From contig NZ_OAOP01000004.1 of the NCBI RefSeq assembly GCF_900207585.1, positions 1-64,000 of the forward strand: a stretch of 64,000 bases of DNA, read 5' to 3'. The notes beneath the pieces are model-generated. The model worked only from the letters and a program-made list of their open reading frames with translations. It was not told where the DNA came from and searched no databases. A program made the translations under genes and the position numbers. Source of the stretch: Bacillus oleivorans (GTDB lineage Bacteria; Bacillota; Bacilli; Bacillales; JC228). Numbering within the stretch: the stretch's first letter is position 1; each line of letters starts with the position of its first letter. Of this stretch, positions 1 to 7,465 are shown one piece after another.

Positions 1-172
1 TATTAGCCCCGGTTTCCCGGAGTTATCCCAGTCTTACAGGCAGGTTATCCACGTGTTACTCACCCGTCCGCCGCTAACCTTCAGGAGCAAGCTCCTAAAG
101 GTCCGCTCGACTTGCATGTATTAGGCACGCCGCCAGCGTTCGTCCTGAGCCAGGATCAAACTCTCCATAAAA
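1..172 (-). rRNA. 16S ribosomal RNA, 5' end only (partial)
   Basis: The reverse complement contains the universal bacterial 16S forward-primer site (AGAGTTTGATCCTGGCTCAG, 151-165 region), followed by the conserved 5' domain including the ACGCTGGCGGCGTGCC segment. The gene runs off the left edge of the window, so only about the first 170 nt are present. The mature 5' end is placed at about 172 by analogy with Bacillus 16S; the exact processing site cannot be seen. ygxA lies immediately upstream, as beside rrnD in B. subtilis. Confidence 0.97.
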
Positions 173-224
173 GTGTTTGATATAGCTCTTTAAAAAATAG
201 AATTAACGTTGACGCTTTTCTTTG

Positions 225-242
225 TTCAGTTTTCAAGGAACA
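225..242 (-). promoter_or_regulatory. rrn leader boxA-like antitermination element
   Basis: On the minus strand the leader reads TGTTCCTTGAAAACTGAA about 55 nt upstream of the 16S start. It resembles the TGTTCTTTGAAAAC element common in Bacillus rRNA leaders, which serves Nus-factor antitermination and leader processing. The assignment rests on motif similarity only. Confidence 0.5.
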
Positions 243-461
243 ATGTGTTACTTCTTGTTTCCATGCTCAAGCTGAAGATTACTTCTTCGAAAAAGCTCTG
301 ATGCAGGAGCAAGATTACTATGTTAACACATAAATCATTATGCGTCAATAGTATTTTTTGATTTAATGCTTTCTTGCTATTAAATCGAATTTTCACTTCC
401 GATTTAATGTTATGATGCAAGAGCATTTTTTGGTTAATCGCCTTAAAACAGCGACTTTTAT

Positions 462-490
462 ATCATAACACCCTCATTCAAGAGTGTCAA
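462..490 (-). promoter_or_regulatory. rrn promoter P2 (sigma-A)
   Basis: On the minus strand there is TTGACA (485-490), a 17-bp spacer and TATGAT (462-467). This is an almost perfect sigma-A promoter directed at the 16S gene. With the second promoter about 80 bp upstream it forms the tandem arrangement usual for Bacillus rrn operons. Confidence 0.85.
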
Positions 491-544
491 TATAAAATTT
501 CTAGTTGTTTTTCTTTCTTGCTGGTCGCATCAGCGACGTTTAAT

Positions 545-574
545 ACTATATCAAGATAACACCTATAGAGTCAA
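545..574 (-). promoter_or_regulatory. rrn promoter P1 (sigma-A)
   Basis: On the minus strand there is TTGACT (569-574), an 18-bp spacer and TATAGT (545-550), about 80 bp upstream of the second rrn promoter. It is weaker than P2 by consensus match. The stretch 172-637 otherwise holds only the AT-rich rRNA leader. Confidence 0.65.
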
Positions 575-637
575 CCATTTTTTCAAAAAAAATATACGCA
601 GAGATTATTGTCTTTAGAGTCCCTGCGTTATTCTTTT

Positions 638-1510
638 TTATGATTCTGAAGTGTACGCATAAAATCGGTGGAACAGTCCTGAACCCTTGGTCTCTTTTTC
701 GATAACTTTGATTACTTTTCGTTCGACTAAGTATTCAATAAGCATCCCTAAATCGACAGAATAGATTTCAAGTTCTGGATGAGTGAGGATCTCTTGAAAC
801 TGCCAATACTCTTTTTCCTTTAAGACTTCTAATAAGTGACCAGCACCTATTTCAGTTTTAGAATGAATTAGAAATTCACTGGCAAGAAACAAAAGCTCCA
901 GTCTTTTATCCAGTGTCTCTTCACTAGTTACAAGTTCTTCATATAGCTTATAAATTTCCGGCTCAATTTGCTTTACTTGGTTCCAAACGGTCACTTCCGG
1001 ATGAAAGCCATTTTCGATGACCGCTAATCTCCCTAAATGATGTAGAGAGTGAACTACATGGTTGTACGCGTCTAAATACTGTTTATTTTCAAAGAAAGAC
1101 TTTCCGTCCATATAGCGGCGAATAAGCTTTGCAAATTCTAAACCCATTTTTACTTTTCTGCCATAAAACGGGAAGTCTCTAATTTCCTCTTTAAGCTGGT
1201 CCATAAATTCGTTTCGGTCAAATAGAATTTTTCCATTATACAGCCATTCAAAGATTTTTCGGTTCGTTCCAAACATAATCCATTCCCGCAATTGTGTTTC
1301 ACTCACAATGTGCAGCGCAGCTTTTTTATTTTCATATGCATAGTGTTTTATATATACTTTGTTAGTCTCATCATTTGTAATGACTAATAATACGGCATCA
1401 AATGTGTCCGTAAATGCACTGGCTTTTTGATTTTTCTCTATAAGAATAACGCCTAATGTTCCAGGCTGGCTTGCTCTTTCCTGATATATGGGTCGAAGGA
1501 TATCTTCCAT
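638..1510 (-). CDS. ygxA: YgxA-like nucleotidyltransferase-fold protein
   Basis: A 290-residue soluble protein matching B. subtilis YgxA in length, composition and position next to an rRNA operon. It has no signal peptide or membrane segment. Family members are described as nucleotidyltransferase-like. No complete GS...DxD catalytic signature is obvious in the N-terminal 100 residues here, so enzymatic activity is uncertain. The middle and C-terminal parts are helical and rich in charged residues. The start ATG follows a GGAGAGAC ribosome-binding site. The gene is divergent from ygzB, and the 145-bp gap holds both promoters. Cellular role is unknown. Confidence 0.85.
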   Translation of the reverse strand: MEDILRPIYQERASQPGTLGVILIEKNQKASAFTDTFDAVLLVITNDETNKVYIKHYAYENKKAALHIVSETQLREWIMFGTNRKIFEWLYNGKILFDRNEFMDQLKEEIRDFPFYGRKVKMGLEFAKLIRRYMDGKSFFENKQYLDAYNHVVHSLHHLGRLAVIENGFHPEVTVWNQVKQIEPEIYKLYEELVTSEETLDKRLELLFLASEFLIHSKTEIGAGHLLEVLKEKEYWQFQEILTHPELEIYSVDLGMLIEYLVERKVIKVIEKETKGSGLFHRFYAYTSES

Positions 1511-1655
1511 GGTCTCTCCTCCAATTGGTTAATAACATCTATTTCTACAATTTAATCAAAAGTCCTCCTTAATCGTACCACGAATCTATTTTCAATGAAG
1601 TATTATTAGAAGATAAAAAAGTATGGTATATTGTACCGTAGGAGGGACAATCTTT

Positions 1656-2015
1656 ATGCTTAAATACTCTAGCAAGATTAATAAAATCCGCACATTCGCA
1701 TTAAGTTTAATCTTCGTTGGCTTTATTGTCATGTACTTTGGCATTTTTTTTCGCACTAAACCAATCATCATGACGATTTTTATGTTACTTGGTCTTTTAT
1801 TTATAATTGCCAGTACAGTTGTTTATTTTTGGATTGGTATGTTATCAACAAAAGCAGTACAGGTTACCTGTCCAAGCTGCGGAAAAGTCACCAAAATCCT
1901 CGGCCGAGTAGATATATGTATGTATTGCAATGAACCGCTGACTCTTGACCCTGCATTAGAAGGAAAAGAATTCAATGAGGGTTATAATAATAAAAGGAAA
2001 TCTAAGGAGCTATAA
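1656..2015 (+). CDS. ygzB: YgzB-like membrane protein with zinc-ribbon tail
   Basis: About 119 residues. Two hydrophobic membrane segments (roughly residues 13-35 and 40-63) are followed by a cytoplasmic zinc-ribbon-like tail with two CxxC pairs (CPSC and CMYC). This is the architecture of the B. subtilis YgzB family (UPF0295). The start at 1656 is chosen because AGGAGGG (1640-1646) sits 9 nt upstream; an in-frame ATG at 1623 has no ribosome-binding site. The gene lies between ygxA and perR, as in B. subtilis, and is followed by a strong terminator. Function is unknown. Confidence 0.88.
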   Translation: MLKYSSKINKIRTFALSLIFVGFIVMYFGIFFRTKPIIMTIFMLLGLLFIIASTVVYFWIGMLSTKAVQVTCPSCGKVTKILGRVDICMYCNEPLTLDPALEGKEFNEGYNNKRKSKEL

Positions 2016-2035
2016 TTTATTTAAAAAACACGTAA

Positions 2036-2075
2036 ACGAGGCTAGCCACATTAACTGGTTAGCCTCGTTTTTTTA
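2036..2075 (+). terminator. Rho-independent terminator after ygzB
   Basis: A 13-bp stem, ACGAGGCTAGCCA (2036-2048) with TGGTTAGCCTCGT (2056-2068), is followed by a run of T residues. It ends the plus-strand ygzB transcript. Confidence 0.92.
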
Positions 2076-2083
2076 TTTAAATT

Positions 2084-2112
2084 AAAAAAGTCACTCGAGT
2101 GAGCGACTTTTC
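2084..2112 (-). terminator. Terminator after perR
   Basis: A stem of AAAGTC and CTC halves around GAGT (2087-2111) reads on the minus strand as a hairpin followed by six T residues, just past the perR stop codon. Confidence 0.75.
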
Positions 2113-2119
2113 AGTTTTC

Positions 2120-2563
2120 TTAATGCGTTTCTTTTTTGCTGCAGTCATCACAAGTTCCGTAAATCTCCATGCGATGATGAGTTACTTTAAAACCAGTAAC
2201 ATGTGAAGCAAATTGTTCTACTTCATCAAGTCCTGGATAATGGAAATCTACAATCTTCCCACAACTCTCACAAATAGCATGGTAATGATCTGTAGTCACA
2301 AGATCAAATCTACTGGATGAATCTCCATATGTTAGTTCTTTCACTAACCCCACATCTTTAAATACGCGCAAATTATTGTAAACTGTGGCTACGCTCATGT
2401 TTGGAAATTTTCCCTCAAGCGCTTTATAGATATCATCAGCTGTAGGATGACTCATTGATTGAATTAAGTACTCTAAAATCGCATGACGTTGTGGTGTGAT
2501 CCGAACACCTGTGTCTTTCAAAGCAGATATAGCCTCTTTAAGTTGAACTTGGGTCACCGTCAT
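2120..2563 (-). CDS. perR: Peroxide-responsive repressor PerR (Fur family)
   Basis: A 147-residue metal-dependent repressor of peroxide-stress genes. The N-terminal winged helix ([13 protein letters not shown]) is followed by a dimerisation domain. The structural zinc site is two CxxC pairs, C98/C101 and C138/C141. The Fe/Mn-sensing ligands H39, D87, H93, H95 and D106 are all present at the spacing of B. subtilis PerR, offset by two residues. In that protein the histidines H37 and H91, H39 and H93 here, are oxidised by peroxide. A Per box lies 31 bp upstream of the start, so autoregulation is expected. Its position beside ygzB/ygxA matches B. subtilis. Confidence 0.96.
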   Translation of the reverse strand: MTVTQVQLKEAISALKDTGVRITPQRHAILEYLIQSMSHPTADDIYKALEGKFPNMSVATVYNNLRVFKDVGLVKELTYGDSSSRFDLVTTDHYHAICESCGKIVDFHYPGLDEVEQFASHVTGFKVTHHRMEIYGTCDDCSKKETH

Positions 2564-2593
2564 GCACCTTCTTTCTTGAAAAGTATTATCAGA

Positions 2594-2608
2594 TTATAAT
2601 ATTTATAA
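2594..2608. promoter_or_regulatory. Per box upstream of perR
   Basis: The 15-mer TTATAATATTTATAA matches the Per-box consensus TTATAATNATTATAA at all but one position. It sits 31-45 bp upstream of the perR start codon, in the expected promoter region, and implies negative autoregulation. Confidence 0.85.
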
Positions 2609-2667
2609 TTAGTGTACTAGGAGTTTAGACTTATTGTCAATATCTAGCATAGGCGGAATCCCTAAAA

Positions 2668-3219
2668 TTAAATTTCATGAAGGTTTTTTTCCAAACACCC
2701 AGTATTCGCATTTACATAACGGGCAACGACAAAAAGAAAATCAGATAATCGATTTAGATAGGAAAGAACAAGCGGATTAACGCTATCGCCAATTCTGACA
2801 GCGAGCCGTTCAGCTCTCCTTACAACTGTTCTTGCCACATGAAAGCTAGCACCTGACGGATGGCCGCCTGGCAAGATGAAGTTTTTTAATGGAGCAAGGC
2901 TGGCATCTAATTGGTCGATGCTTACCTCTAGCTCTGTTATATGGCCAGTCTCTAATTTCCACTTCACTTCTTTTCCTGCAGGTGTAGCAAGCTCAGCCCC
3001 GACATGAAAAAGAATCGTCTGTACAGTATGTAGTATACGCAAAAGTTCCTCTTTACCTTCAAAATCAACAGCTTGTAAAAAACTTACACCTTGACCTATG
3101 TATGAGTTCGCTTCGTCACAGGTGCCATATGCTTCTACACGTAAATCAGCTTTTGAAACCCGATCCCCGTAAACAAGTGAGGTCAATCCCTTGTCACCGG
3201 ATTTAGTATATATTTTCAT
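2668..3219 (-). CDS. PduO-type ATP:cob(I)alamin adenosyltransferase
   Basis: A 183-residue enzyme that transfers the adenosyl group of ATP to cob(I)alamin to make adenosylcobalamin in the cytoplasm. The ATP-binding N-terminal motif YTKSGDKGLTSL is present. So are the RVEAYGTCDEANSYIG segment, the basic RTVVRRAERLAVRI helix and the C-terminal YLNRLSDFLFVVARYVN. Length is normal for the family (B. subtilis YvqK). It begins 2 nt after the stop of the upstream dehydrogenase, so the two are probably co-transcribed. The pair interrupts the perR-bcp neighbourhood of B. subtilis. No cobalamin riboswitch is visible upstream. Confidence 0.93.
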   Translation of the reverse strand: MKIYTKSGDKGLTSLVYGDRVSKADLRVEAYGTCDEANSYIGQGVSFLQAVDFEGKEELLRILHTVQTILFHVGAELATPAGKEVKWKLETGHITELEVSIDQLDASLAPLKNFILPGGHPSGASFHVARTVVRRAERLAVRIGDSVNPLVLSYLNRLSDFLFVVARYVNANTGCLEKNLHEI

Positions 3220-3221
3220 GA

Positions 3222-4175
3222 TTAGTACCTCCTGTCCAATTGGATCACATTTTTCATTTCGCCAGGTACTCCTTTAAATATATGAAGATTGTGAGAAAAA
3301 ATGTCAAAAGCCCGCGGCAAATAGCGCTTACTCTTCCCCGAGATATGTGGAGTAATCGTAACATTCTCCATTGTCCATAATGGATTTTCTTTTCGAAGAG
3401 GCTCTTCTTCTAGCACATCTAAATAAGCATGGGCAATTTCCTGTTCCTGAAGGGCATTTATTAGAACATCGATCTCGACTAGGCTGCCTCGTCCTATATT
3501 AATAAAAACTGCACTTTGTTTCATTAATTTAAAATGCTTTTTTTGCAGTAAGTGCTTGGTTGATTCAAGACTCGGTAATACGGAAACAATATAATCTGCC
3601 TGCTGAAGTGGTTGTTCCCATCGATCCATACTATACATTTCGTCAAAATTCTCAGCATTCCTTCCAGTCGTATTCACGCCTATTGTATGCATGCCAAATA
3701 ATTGACAGCGTTTGGCTATCTCACCGCCAATGGCTCCAGCCCCGAGGATAAGAACGGTAGCTCCATATAGTTCTTCTGTTTCAATACGGCGGTTCCAGTT
3801 GCTTACCTTTTGTTCGAAAAGAAAACGATCGAACCGTTTCGCATGCCGCAGCATTATACCAAGTGTATATTCGGCCATCGGAATTTGATGAATCCCTCTG
3901 GCATTTGTAACTAGGATATTTCTTGCTTGAATCGCTTCAAAAGGTAATTTTTCGACTCCTGCAGACATGACGGATATCCATTGCAGATTCTCGGCTTTTT
4001 CAATATCTTGGGCCGTTAAATCTTCCCCATATGTAATAAAAATCTCGGCTTCTAAAAATTCATTATAAAAATCTCCCTTTATTCCCTTATTAAAAAGAAA
4101 TTGATCTTCGGGAAAGAGCTGACGAACTTGTTCTTGCAAATCCGCGGAAGGCAAGATTGAGGAAACGATTTTCAT
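3222..4175 (-). CDS. D-2-hydroxyacid dehydrogenase family protein
   Basis: About 317 residues. An NAD(P)-dependent oxidoreductase of the D-isomer 2-hydroxyacid dehydrogenase family. A Rossmann motif GAGAIGGEIAKR lies mid-protein. The catalytic Arg (NIGRGSLVE), Glu (LDVLEEEP) and His (TPHISG) are all present. The start at 4175 follows a GGGGGATC ribosome-binding site; an in-frame ATG at 4274 would add a basic 33-residue extension without such a site. It is translated just ahead of the adenosyltransferase with a 2-nt gap. The substrate cannot be deduced; the family includes phosphoglycerate, glyoxylate and lactate dehydrogenases. Confidence 0.9.
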   Translation of the reverse strand: MKIVSSILPSADLQEQVRQLFPEDQFLFNKGIKGDFYNEFLEAEIFITYGEDLTAQDIEKAENLQWISVMSAGVEKLPFEAIQARNILVTNARGIHQIPMAEYTLGIMLRHAKRFDRFLFEQKVSNWNRRIETEELYGATVLILGAGAIGGEIAKRCQLFGMHTIGVNTTGRNAENFDEMYSMDRWEQPLQQADYIVSVLPSLESTKHLLQKKHFKLMKQSAVFINIGRGSLVEIDVLINALQEQEIAHAYLDVLEEEPLRKENPLWTMENVTITPHISGKSKRYLPRAFDIFSHNLHIFKGVPGEMKNVIQLDRRY

Positions 4176-4269
4176 TGATGGATCCCCCTTTTTCGAAATC
4201 TTTTTATTCATTTTATCATTGAAATAATTTGGAAGGGAGACATTTTGCTGCAGAATCTTCATCTCAGGT

Positions 4270-4590
4270 GCCAAATAAACGAACTCAGGATCGGATTAGC
4301 GAACTCAGTAGACGATAACAGAACTCAGAAGCCTGGTAACCGAACTCAGTTAACCGTTAACCGAACTCAGCAGAGAATAAACGGACTTACACACCTTTTA
4401 AACGAACATAAATCCGGATAAACGAACTCAGACACTCGATAAACGAACTAAAAGCCGGTTAACCGAACTCAGCACCTGTTAATTGGGAACTCAGCTCCCG
4501 GTTTTCGGAACTCAACTCTCGGTTTTCCGAACTCAGCACCCTCTATTCCGAACGCAGCACCCTCTATTCCCGACTCACCTTTCCGTTACC
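4270..4590. repeat. Repeat array A: about 15 degenerate 20-22 bp units (GAACTCAG core)
   Basis: Units begin GAACTCAG and continue with about 13 variable bases, often ending in a GGTTAACC-like or GATAAAC segment. Successive starts are 20, 20, 21, 21, 21, 20, 20, 21, 20, 22, 21, 21, 21 and 22 bp apart. The array fills the gap between the bcp terminator and the dehydrogenase gene, both minus-strand. No conserved long spacers or flanking cas genes are present, so it is not a CRISPR. No transposon ends were seen. Confidence 0.85.
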
Positions 4591-4625
4591 GTATACAGCC
4601 CAAGATAATCAAACCCAACCACCCA

Positions 4626-4658
4626 CAAAAAAATACGAGCCCACCTTGTGGACTCGTA
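4626..4658 (-). terminator. Terminator after bcp
   Basis: The stem ACGAGCCCAC (4635-4644) and GTGGACTCGT (4648-4657) reads on the minus strand as a 10-bp hairpin followed by a run of seven T residues. Confidence 0.88.
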
Positions 4659-4755
4659 ACCGAGAAGTATTGAGGAGGTATGCCCTAATAACAAGTTATT
4701 CTCGCAAGACGAGTTCGGCATGGACAATTGTCCCCCTTTTTAAAAATGGGCCATT

Positions 4756-5229
4756 TTATTTAGCGCTATGTTCTTTTATAAACTCAAGGGCTTCTTCCAC
4801 ATGCCCTGCCACTCTCACCTTGCGGAATTCCTGCACTACTTTTCCATCTGGGTCAATAATAAAAGTGGATCGCACAATCCCCAAAAATTCTTTGCCAAAC
4901 ATTTTTTTCGGCTTCCACACACCATAAGCTTCGGCGACTTCATGATTTTCATCAGCCAGTAATAAAAACGGCAGACCATGTTTTTTAATGAATTTTTCAT
5001 GAGATTTTATCGGATCTGTACTTACCCCTAATATCACGGCATTCAATTCCTTAAACTCTTCATAGTAGTCACGAAAGTCACATGCCTCGGTTGTACAGCC
5101 TGGGGTCATGTCTTTAGGATAGAAATAAAGGACTACATATTTACCTTTGTAGTCAGATAATTTTACGGTTTCACCGTTACTGGCCACAAGTTCAAATTGC
5201 GGTGCTTTTTCTCCAACAGTCACTGTCAT
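4756..5229 (-). CDS. bcp: Thioredoxin-dependent peroxiredoxin (Bcp/YgaF)
   Basis: A 157-residue atypical 2-Cys peroxiredoxin of the AhpC/TSA superfamily that reduces hydroperoxides with thioredoxin. The active-site segment has peroxidatic Cys45 (MTPGCT) and a second Cys50, the resolving residue in the BCP subfamily. The start at 5229 is chosen because AGGAGG lies 7 nt upstream; a second ATG directly before it (5232) is also possible. The length equals that of B. subtilis YgaF. It lies between perR and gsaB as in B. subtilis, fitting a peroxide-defence neighbourhood. Confidence 0.95.
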   Translation of the reverse strand: MTVTVGEKAPQFELVASNGETVKLSDYKGKYVVLYFYPKDMTPGCTTEACDFRDYYEEFKELNAVILGVSTDPIKSHEKFIKKHGLPFLLLADENHEVAEAYGVWKPKKMFGKEFLGIVRSTFIIDPDGKVVQEFRKVRVAGHVEEALEFIKEHSAK

Positions 5230-5302
5230 CATTATTCCTCCTGCTGACAAATTCTTTAGGTATAGGGTAACGAAAGCCGCTGTGAAAAACAACTTTCCCG
5301 CT

Positions 5303-5704
5303 TTAGTTGAAGGACCGGTGTGCCTCTTGCCTTACTACTTTTATGACAAAACTTGTCGGGATTATATAACCGGTAAACGCTTCAATGATCGCGATCAGCT
5401 TTCCGATCCCGATTGGAACAAAGTCACCATACCCTACAGCAAACAATGTCATCCCGCTCACATATAAAGAGTCCGTTAACATATTAAAGTAATTACCACG
5501 TTCTAAATCCTTTATCACGGTTATGCCATTTAAAGTCAAAATAAGGTAAAGCAAGGCAAAACCTATTAATACGGTCCAATACACCGATATATAATAATAC
5601 ACATACCTGCTGATTTTAGGTCTGCGGGAACGGTCATCCGTTATCACCCCACTCAGGCTTAAAGAAAGGATAAATATGATAAATACCATAAATACAATGA
5701 ACAT
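5303..5704 (-). CDS. Small potassium-channel-like membrane protein
   Basis: 133 residues with membrane segments at about 1-20, 38-58 and 100-122. The pore loop before the last helix carries AVGYGDFVP (residues 89-97), which fits the K+-channel selectivity filter T(V/I)GYGD except that Ala replaces Thr. This places it with the two-helix ion-channel family (ion_trans_2). It has an extra N-terminal hydrophobic segment and no cytoplasmic RCK/TrkA_N domain, so gating is unclear. It lies 73 bp upstream of bcp on the same strand and is divergent from gsaB. A K+ conductance role is inferred from the filter only. Confidence 0.75.
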   Translation of the reverse strand: MFIVFMVFIIFILSLSLSGVITDDRSRRPKISRYVYYYISVYWTVLIGFALLYLILTLNGITVIKDLERGNYFNMLTDSLYVSGMTLFAVGYGDFVPIGIGKLIAIIEAFTGYIIPTSFVIKVVRQEAHRSFN

Positions 5705-5878
5705 GCCTTCACCCTAATCTTTTTTCTACCAATATATGAGACAGGCTGTCTGAACTATTCTTAAACCTTAATACTCCCCTTAAAATTTATGGATTTTTTG
5801 AACAAATCCGCCTCCCTTTATGAAAACAAGATTCGCATGCTACAATAAAATCGATTAAACCTTAGAGGAGTGTCTTGA

Positions 5879-7168
5879 TTGAATTTTTCACAATCGGAAG
5901 CGTTACATACAGAAGCATTGGAACATATTGTTGGGGGTGTCAATAGTCCTTCTCGTTCTTATAAAGCTGTCGGTGGCGGCTCACCTGTTGCAATGGAACG
6001 GGCAGAAGGCGCCTATTTTTGGGATGTCGACGGCAATAAATATATTGACTATCTAGCAGCGTATGGTCCGATTATTACCGGACATGCTCACCCGCATATT
6101 ACAAAAGCAATTACAAAAGCCGCGGAGACTGGGGTTCTATATGGAACACCGACGAGACATGAAGTTAAGTTTGCCAAAATGTTAAAGGAAGCTATCCCAT
6201 CCTTAGATAAGGTACGTTTCGTCAATTCAGGGACAGAAGCGGTCATGACAACGATTCGCGTTGCCCGCGCTTATACTGGAAGAGATAAAATCCTGAAGTT
6301 TGCTGGCTGCTACCATGGTCATTCCGATCTTGTATTAGTAGCTGCTGGGTCAGGCCCATCCACTTTAGGAACACCGGATTCTGCTGGCGTACCAAAAAGT
6401 ATTGCCCAGGAAGTCATCACCGTTCCATTTAATGAAATTGAACCTTTAAAAGAAGCATTAGATAAATGGGGTAACCAGATTGCTGCTGTATTAGTGGAGC
6501 CAATCGTTGGGAACTTCGGAATTGTTGAGCCAAATCCGGGATTCCTCGAACAAGTCAATGAGTTAACCCACAATGCCGGGGCCCTCGTTATTTATGATGA
6601 GGTCATCACCGCATTTCGTTTTATGTATGGCGGAGCACAAAACCTGCTTGGGGTAACGCCTGACCTGACTGCTCTAGGAAAAATTATTGGCGGCGGGCTG
6701 CCAATCGGTGCCTACGGCGGCAAGAAAGAAATTATGGAGAAAGTTGCGCCGCTTGGTCCAGCCTACCAAGCTGGAACAATGGCAGGAAACCCTGCTTCGA
6801 TGCTTGCCGGAATTGCTTGTTTAGAAGTTCTGCAGCAAGAGGGTGTCTATGAAAAATTAGACCAGCTCGGCGTAGTGCTGGAAAACGGAATTCTTCAGGC
6901 AGCTGAGAAGCACGGTGTCTCAATTACCATTAATCGGCTTAAAGGTGCCCTCACTGTTTATTTTACCGATCAAAAAATTGAAAACTATGAGCAGGCTCAA
7001 GAAACCGACGGCGAAATGTTTGCGAGATTTTTTAATTTAATGCTCCACCAAGGAATTAACTTAGCCCCATCTAAGTACGAAGCATGGTTCTTAACAACGG
7101 CTCATACATTAAAAGATGTTGAAAAAACACTTGAAGCTGTTGATAACGCTTTTTCACAATTAAAGTAA
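5879..7168 (+). CDS. gsaB: Glutamate-1-semialdehyde 2,1-aminomutase
   Basis: A 429-residue class-III PLP aminotransferase-fold enzyme. It converts glutamate-1-semialdehyde to 5-aminolevulinate, the first committed tetrapyrrole precursor. The PLP lysine is K268 in [12 protein letters not shown]. The N-terminal [12 protein letters not shown] and the [12 protein letters not shown] cofactor segment are typical. The start is TTG at 5879, set by AGAGGAG 8 nt upstream. Position next to bcp matches B. subtilis gsaB, the second HemL-type paralogue; whether a separate hemL exists elsewhere cannot be seen. A strong terminator follows. Confidence 0.95.
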   Translation: MNFSQSEALHTEALEHIVGGVNSPSRSYKAVGGGSPVAMERAEGAYFWDVDGNKYIDYLAAYGPIITGHAHPHITKAITKAAETGVLYGTPTRHEVKFAKMLKEAIPSLDKVRFVNSGTEAVMTTIRVARAYTGRDKILKFAGCYHGHSDLVLVAAGSGPSTLGTPDSAGVPKSIAQEVITVPFNEIEPLKEALDKWGNQIAAVLVEPIVGNFGIVEPNPGFLEQVNELTHNAGALVIYDEVITAFRFMYGGAQNLLGVTPDLTALGKIIGGGLPIGAYGGKKEIMEKVAPLGPAYQAGTMAGNPASMLAGIACLEVLQQEGVYEKLDQLGVVLENGILQAAEKHGVSITINRLKGALTVYFTDQKIENYEQAQETDGEMFARFFNLMLHQGINLAPSKYEAWFLTTAHTLKDVEKTLEAVDNAFSQLK

Positions 7169-7182
7169 AAATGAAAAATTAT

Positions 7183-7218
7183 GCAGAGTGGTGAATATTA
7201 TTCCACTCTGTTTTTATT
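7183..7218 (+). terminator. Terminator after gsaB
   Basis: The stem CAGAGTGG (7184-7191) and CCACTCTG (7203-7210) is followed by TTTTTATTTT. Confidence 0.88.
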
Positions 7219-7287
7219 TTGCTTGTACTTTTGCAAGCGTTTACATTATGGTGGCACCAATTACCATTCAATCATTTGCATAATTAT

Positions 7288-7316
7288 TTGATTTCAGAAA
7301 ATTCTTATGATAAGAT
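7288..7316 (+). promoter_or_regulatory. gltB promoter with overlapping CodY-like box
   Basis: TTGATT (7288-7293), a 17-bp spacer and TAAGAT (7311-7316) form a sigma-A promoter. The 15-mer at 7289-7303 (TGATTTCAGAAAATT) matches the CodY consensus AATTTTCWGAAAATT at 12 of 15 positions and overlaps the -35 element and spacer. CodY repression when branched-chain amino acids and GTP are plentiful is therefore predicted. The site is a motif match only. Confidence 0.6.
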
Positions 7317-7420
7317 AGTGGTACCGTTCTGAATTTTCCATCTATTTTGCTATTCTGTCTTTTAGCACTCCTGTATCTTGAATACCCTTACATATGTTCC
7401 TGCCCACACAAATGTTTTTA

Positions 7421-7465
7421 AAGGAGGTGAAGGCTGCTAAGGTAGAACTTAGTTAGCCGATTCTA
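7421..7465 (+). promoter_or_regulatory. gltB leader: strong SD separated from AUG by a hairpin
   Basis: A near-perfect Shine-Dalgarno (AAGGAGGTGA, 7421-7430) lies about 36 nt before the only plausible gltB start codon, too far for normal initiation. The intervening bases form a hairpin: 7432-7436 pair with 7454-7458 and 7437-7441 with 7448-7452, with one bulged base and a 6-nt loop. Folding it leaves about 10 nt between the SD and the AUG, as in leaders where a hairpin bridges the spacing. The in-frame codon at 7454-7456 is a stop, which rules out an upstream start. Confidence 0.6.

Noticed and set aside
2620-2667. Cobalamin riboswitch near the adenosyltransferase
   Set aside because: No B12-box-like conserved core was found upstream of the dehydrogenase/adenosyltransferase pair.
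3560-3751. Small plus-strand frame inside the 2-hydroxyacid dehydrogenase gene
   Set aside because: It is antisense to a clear conserved enzyme with no ribosome-binding site.
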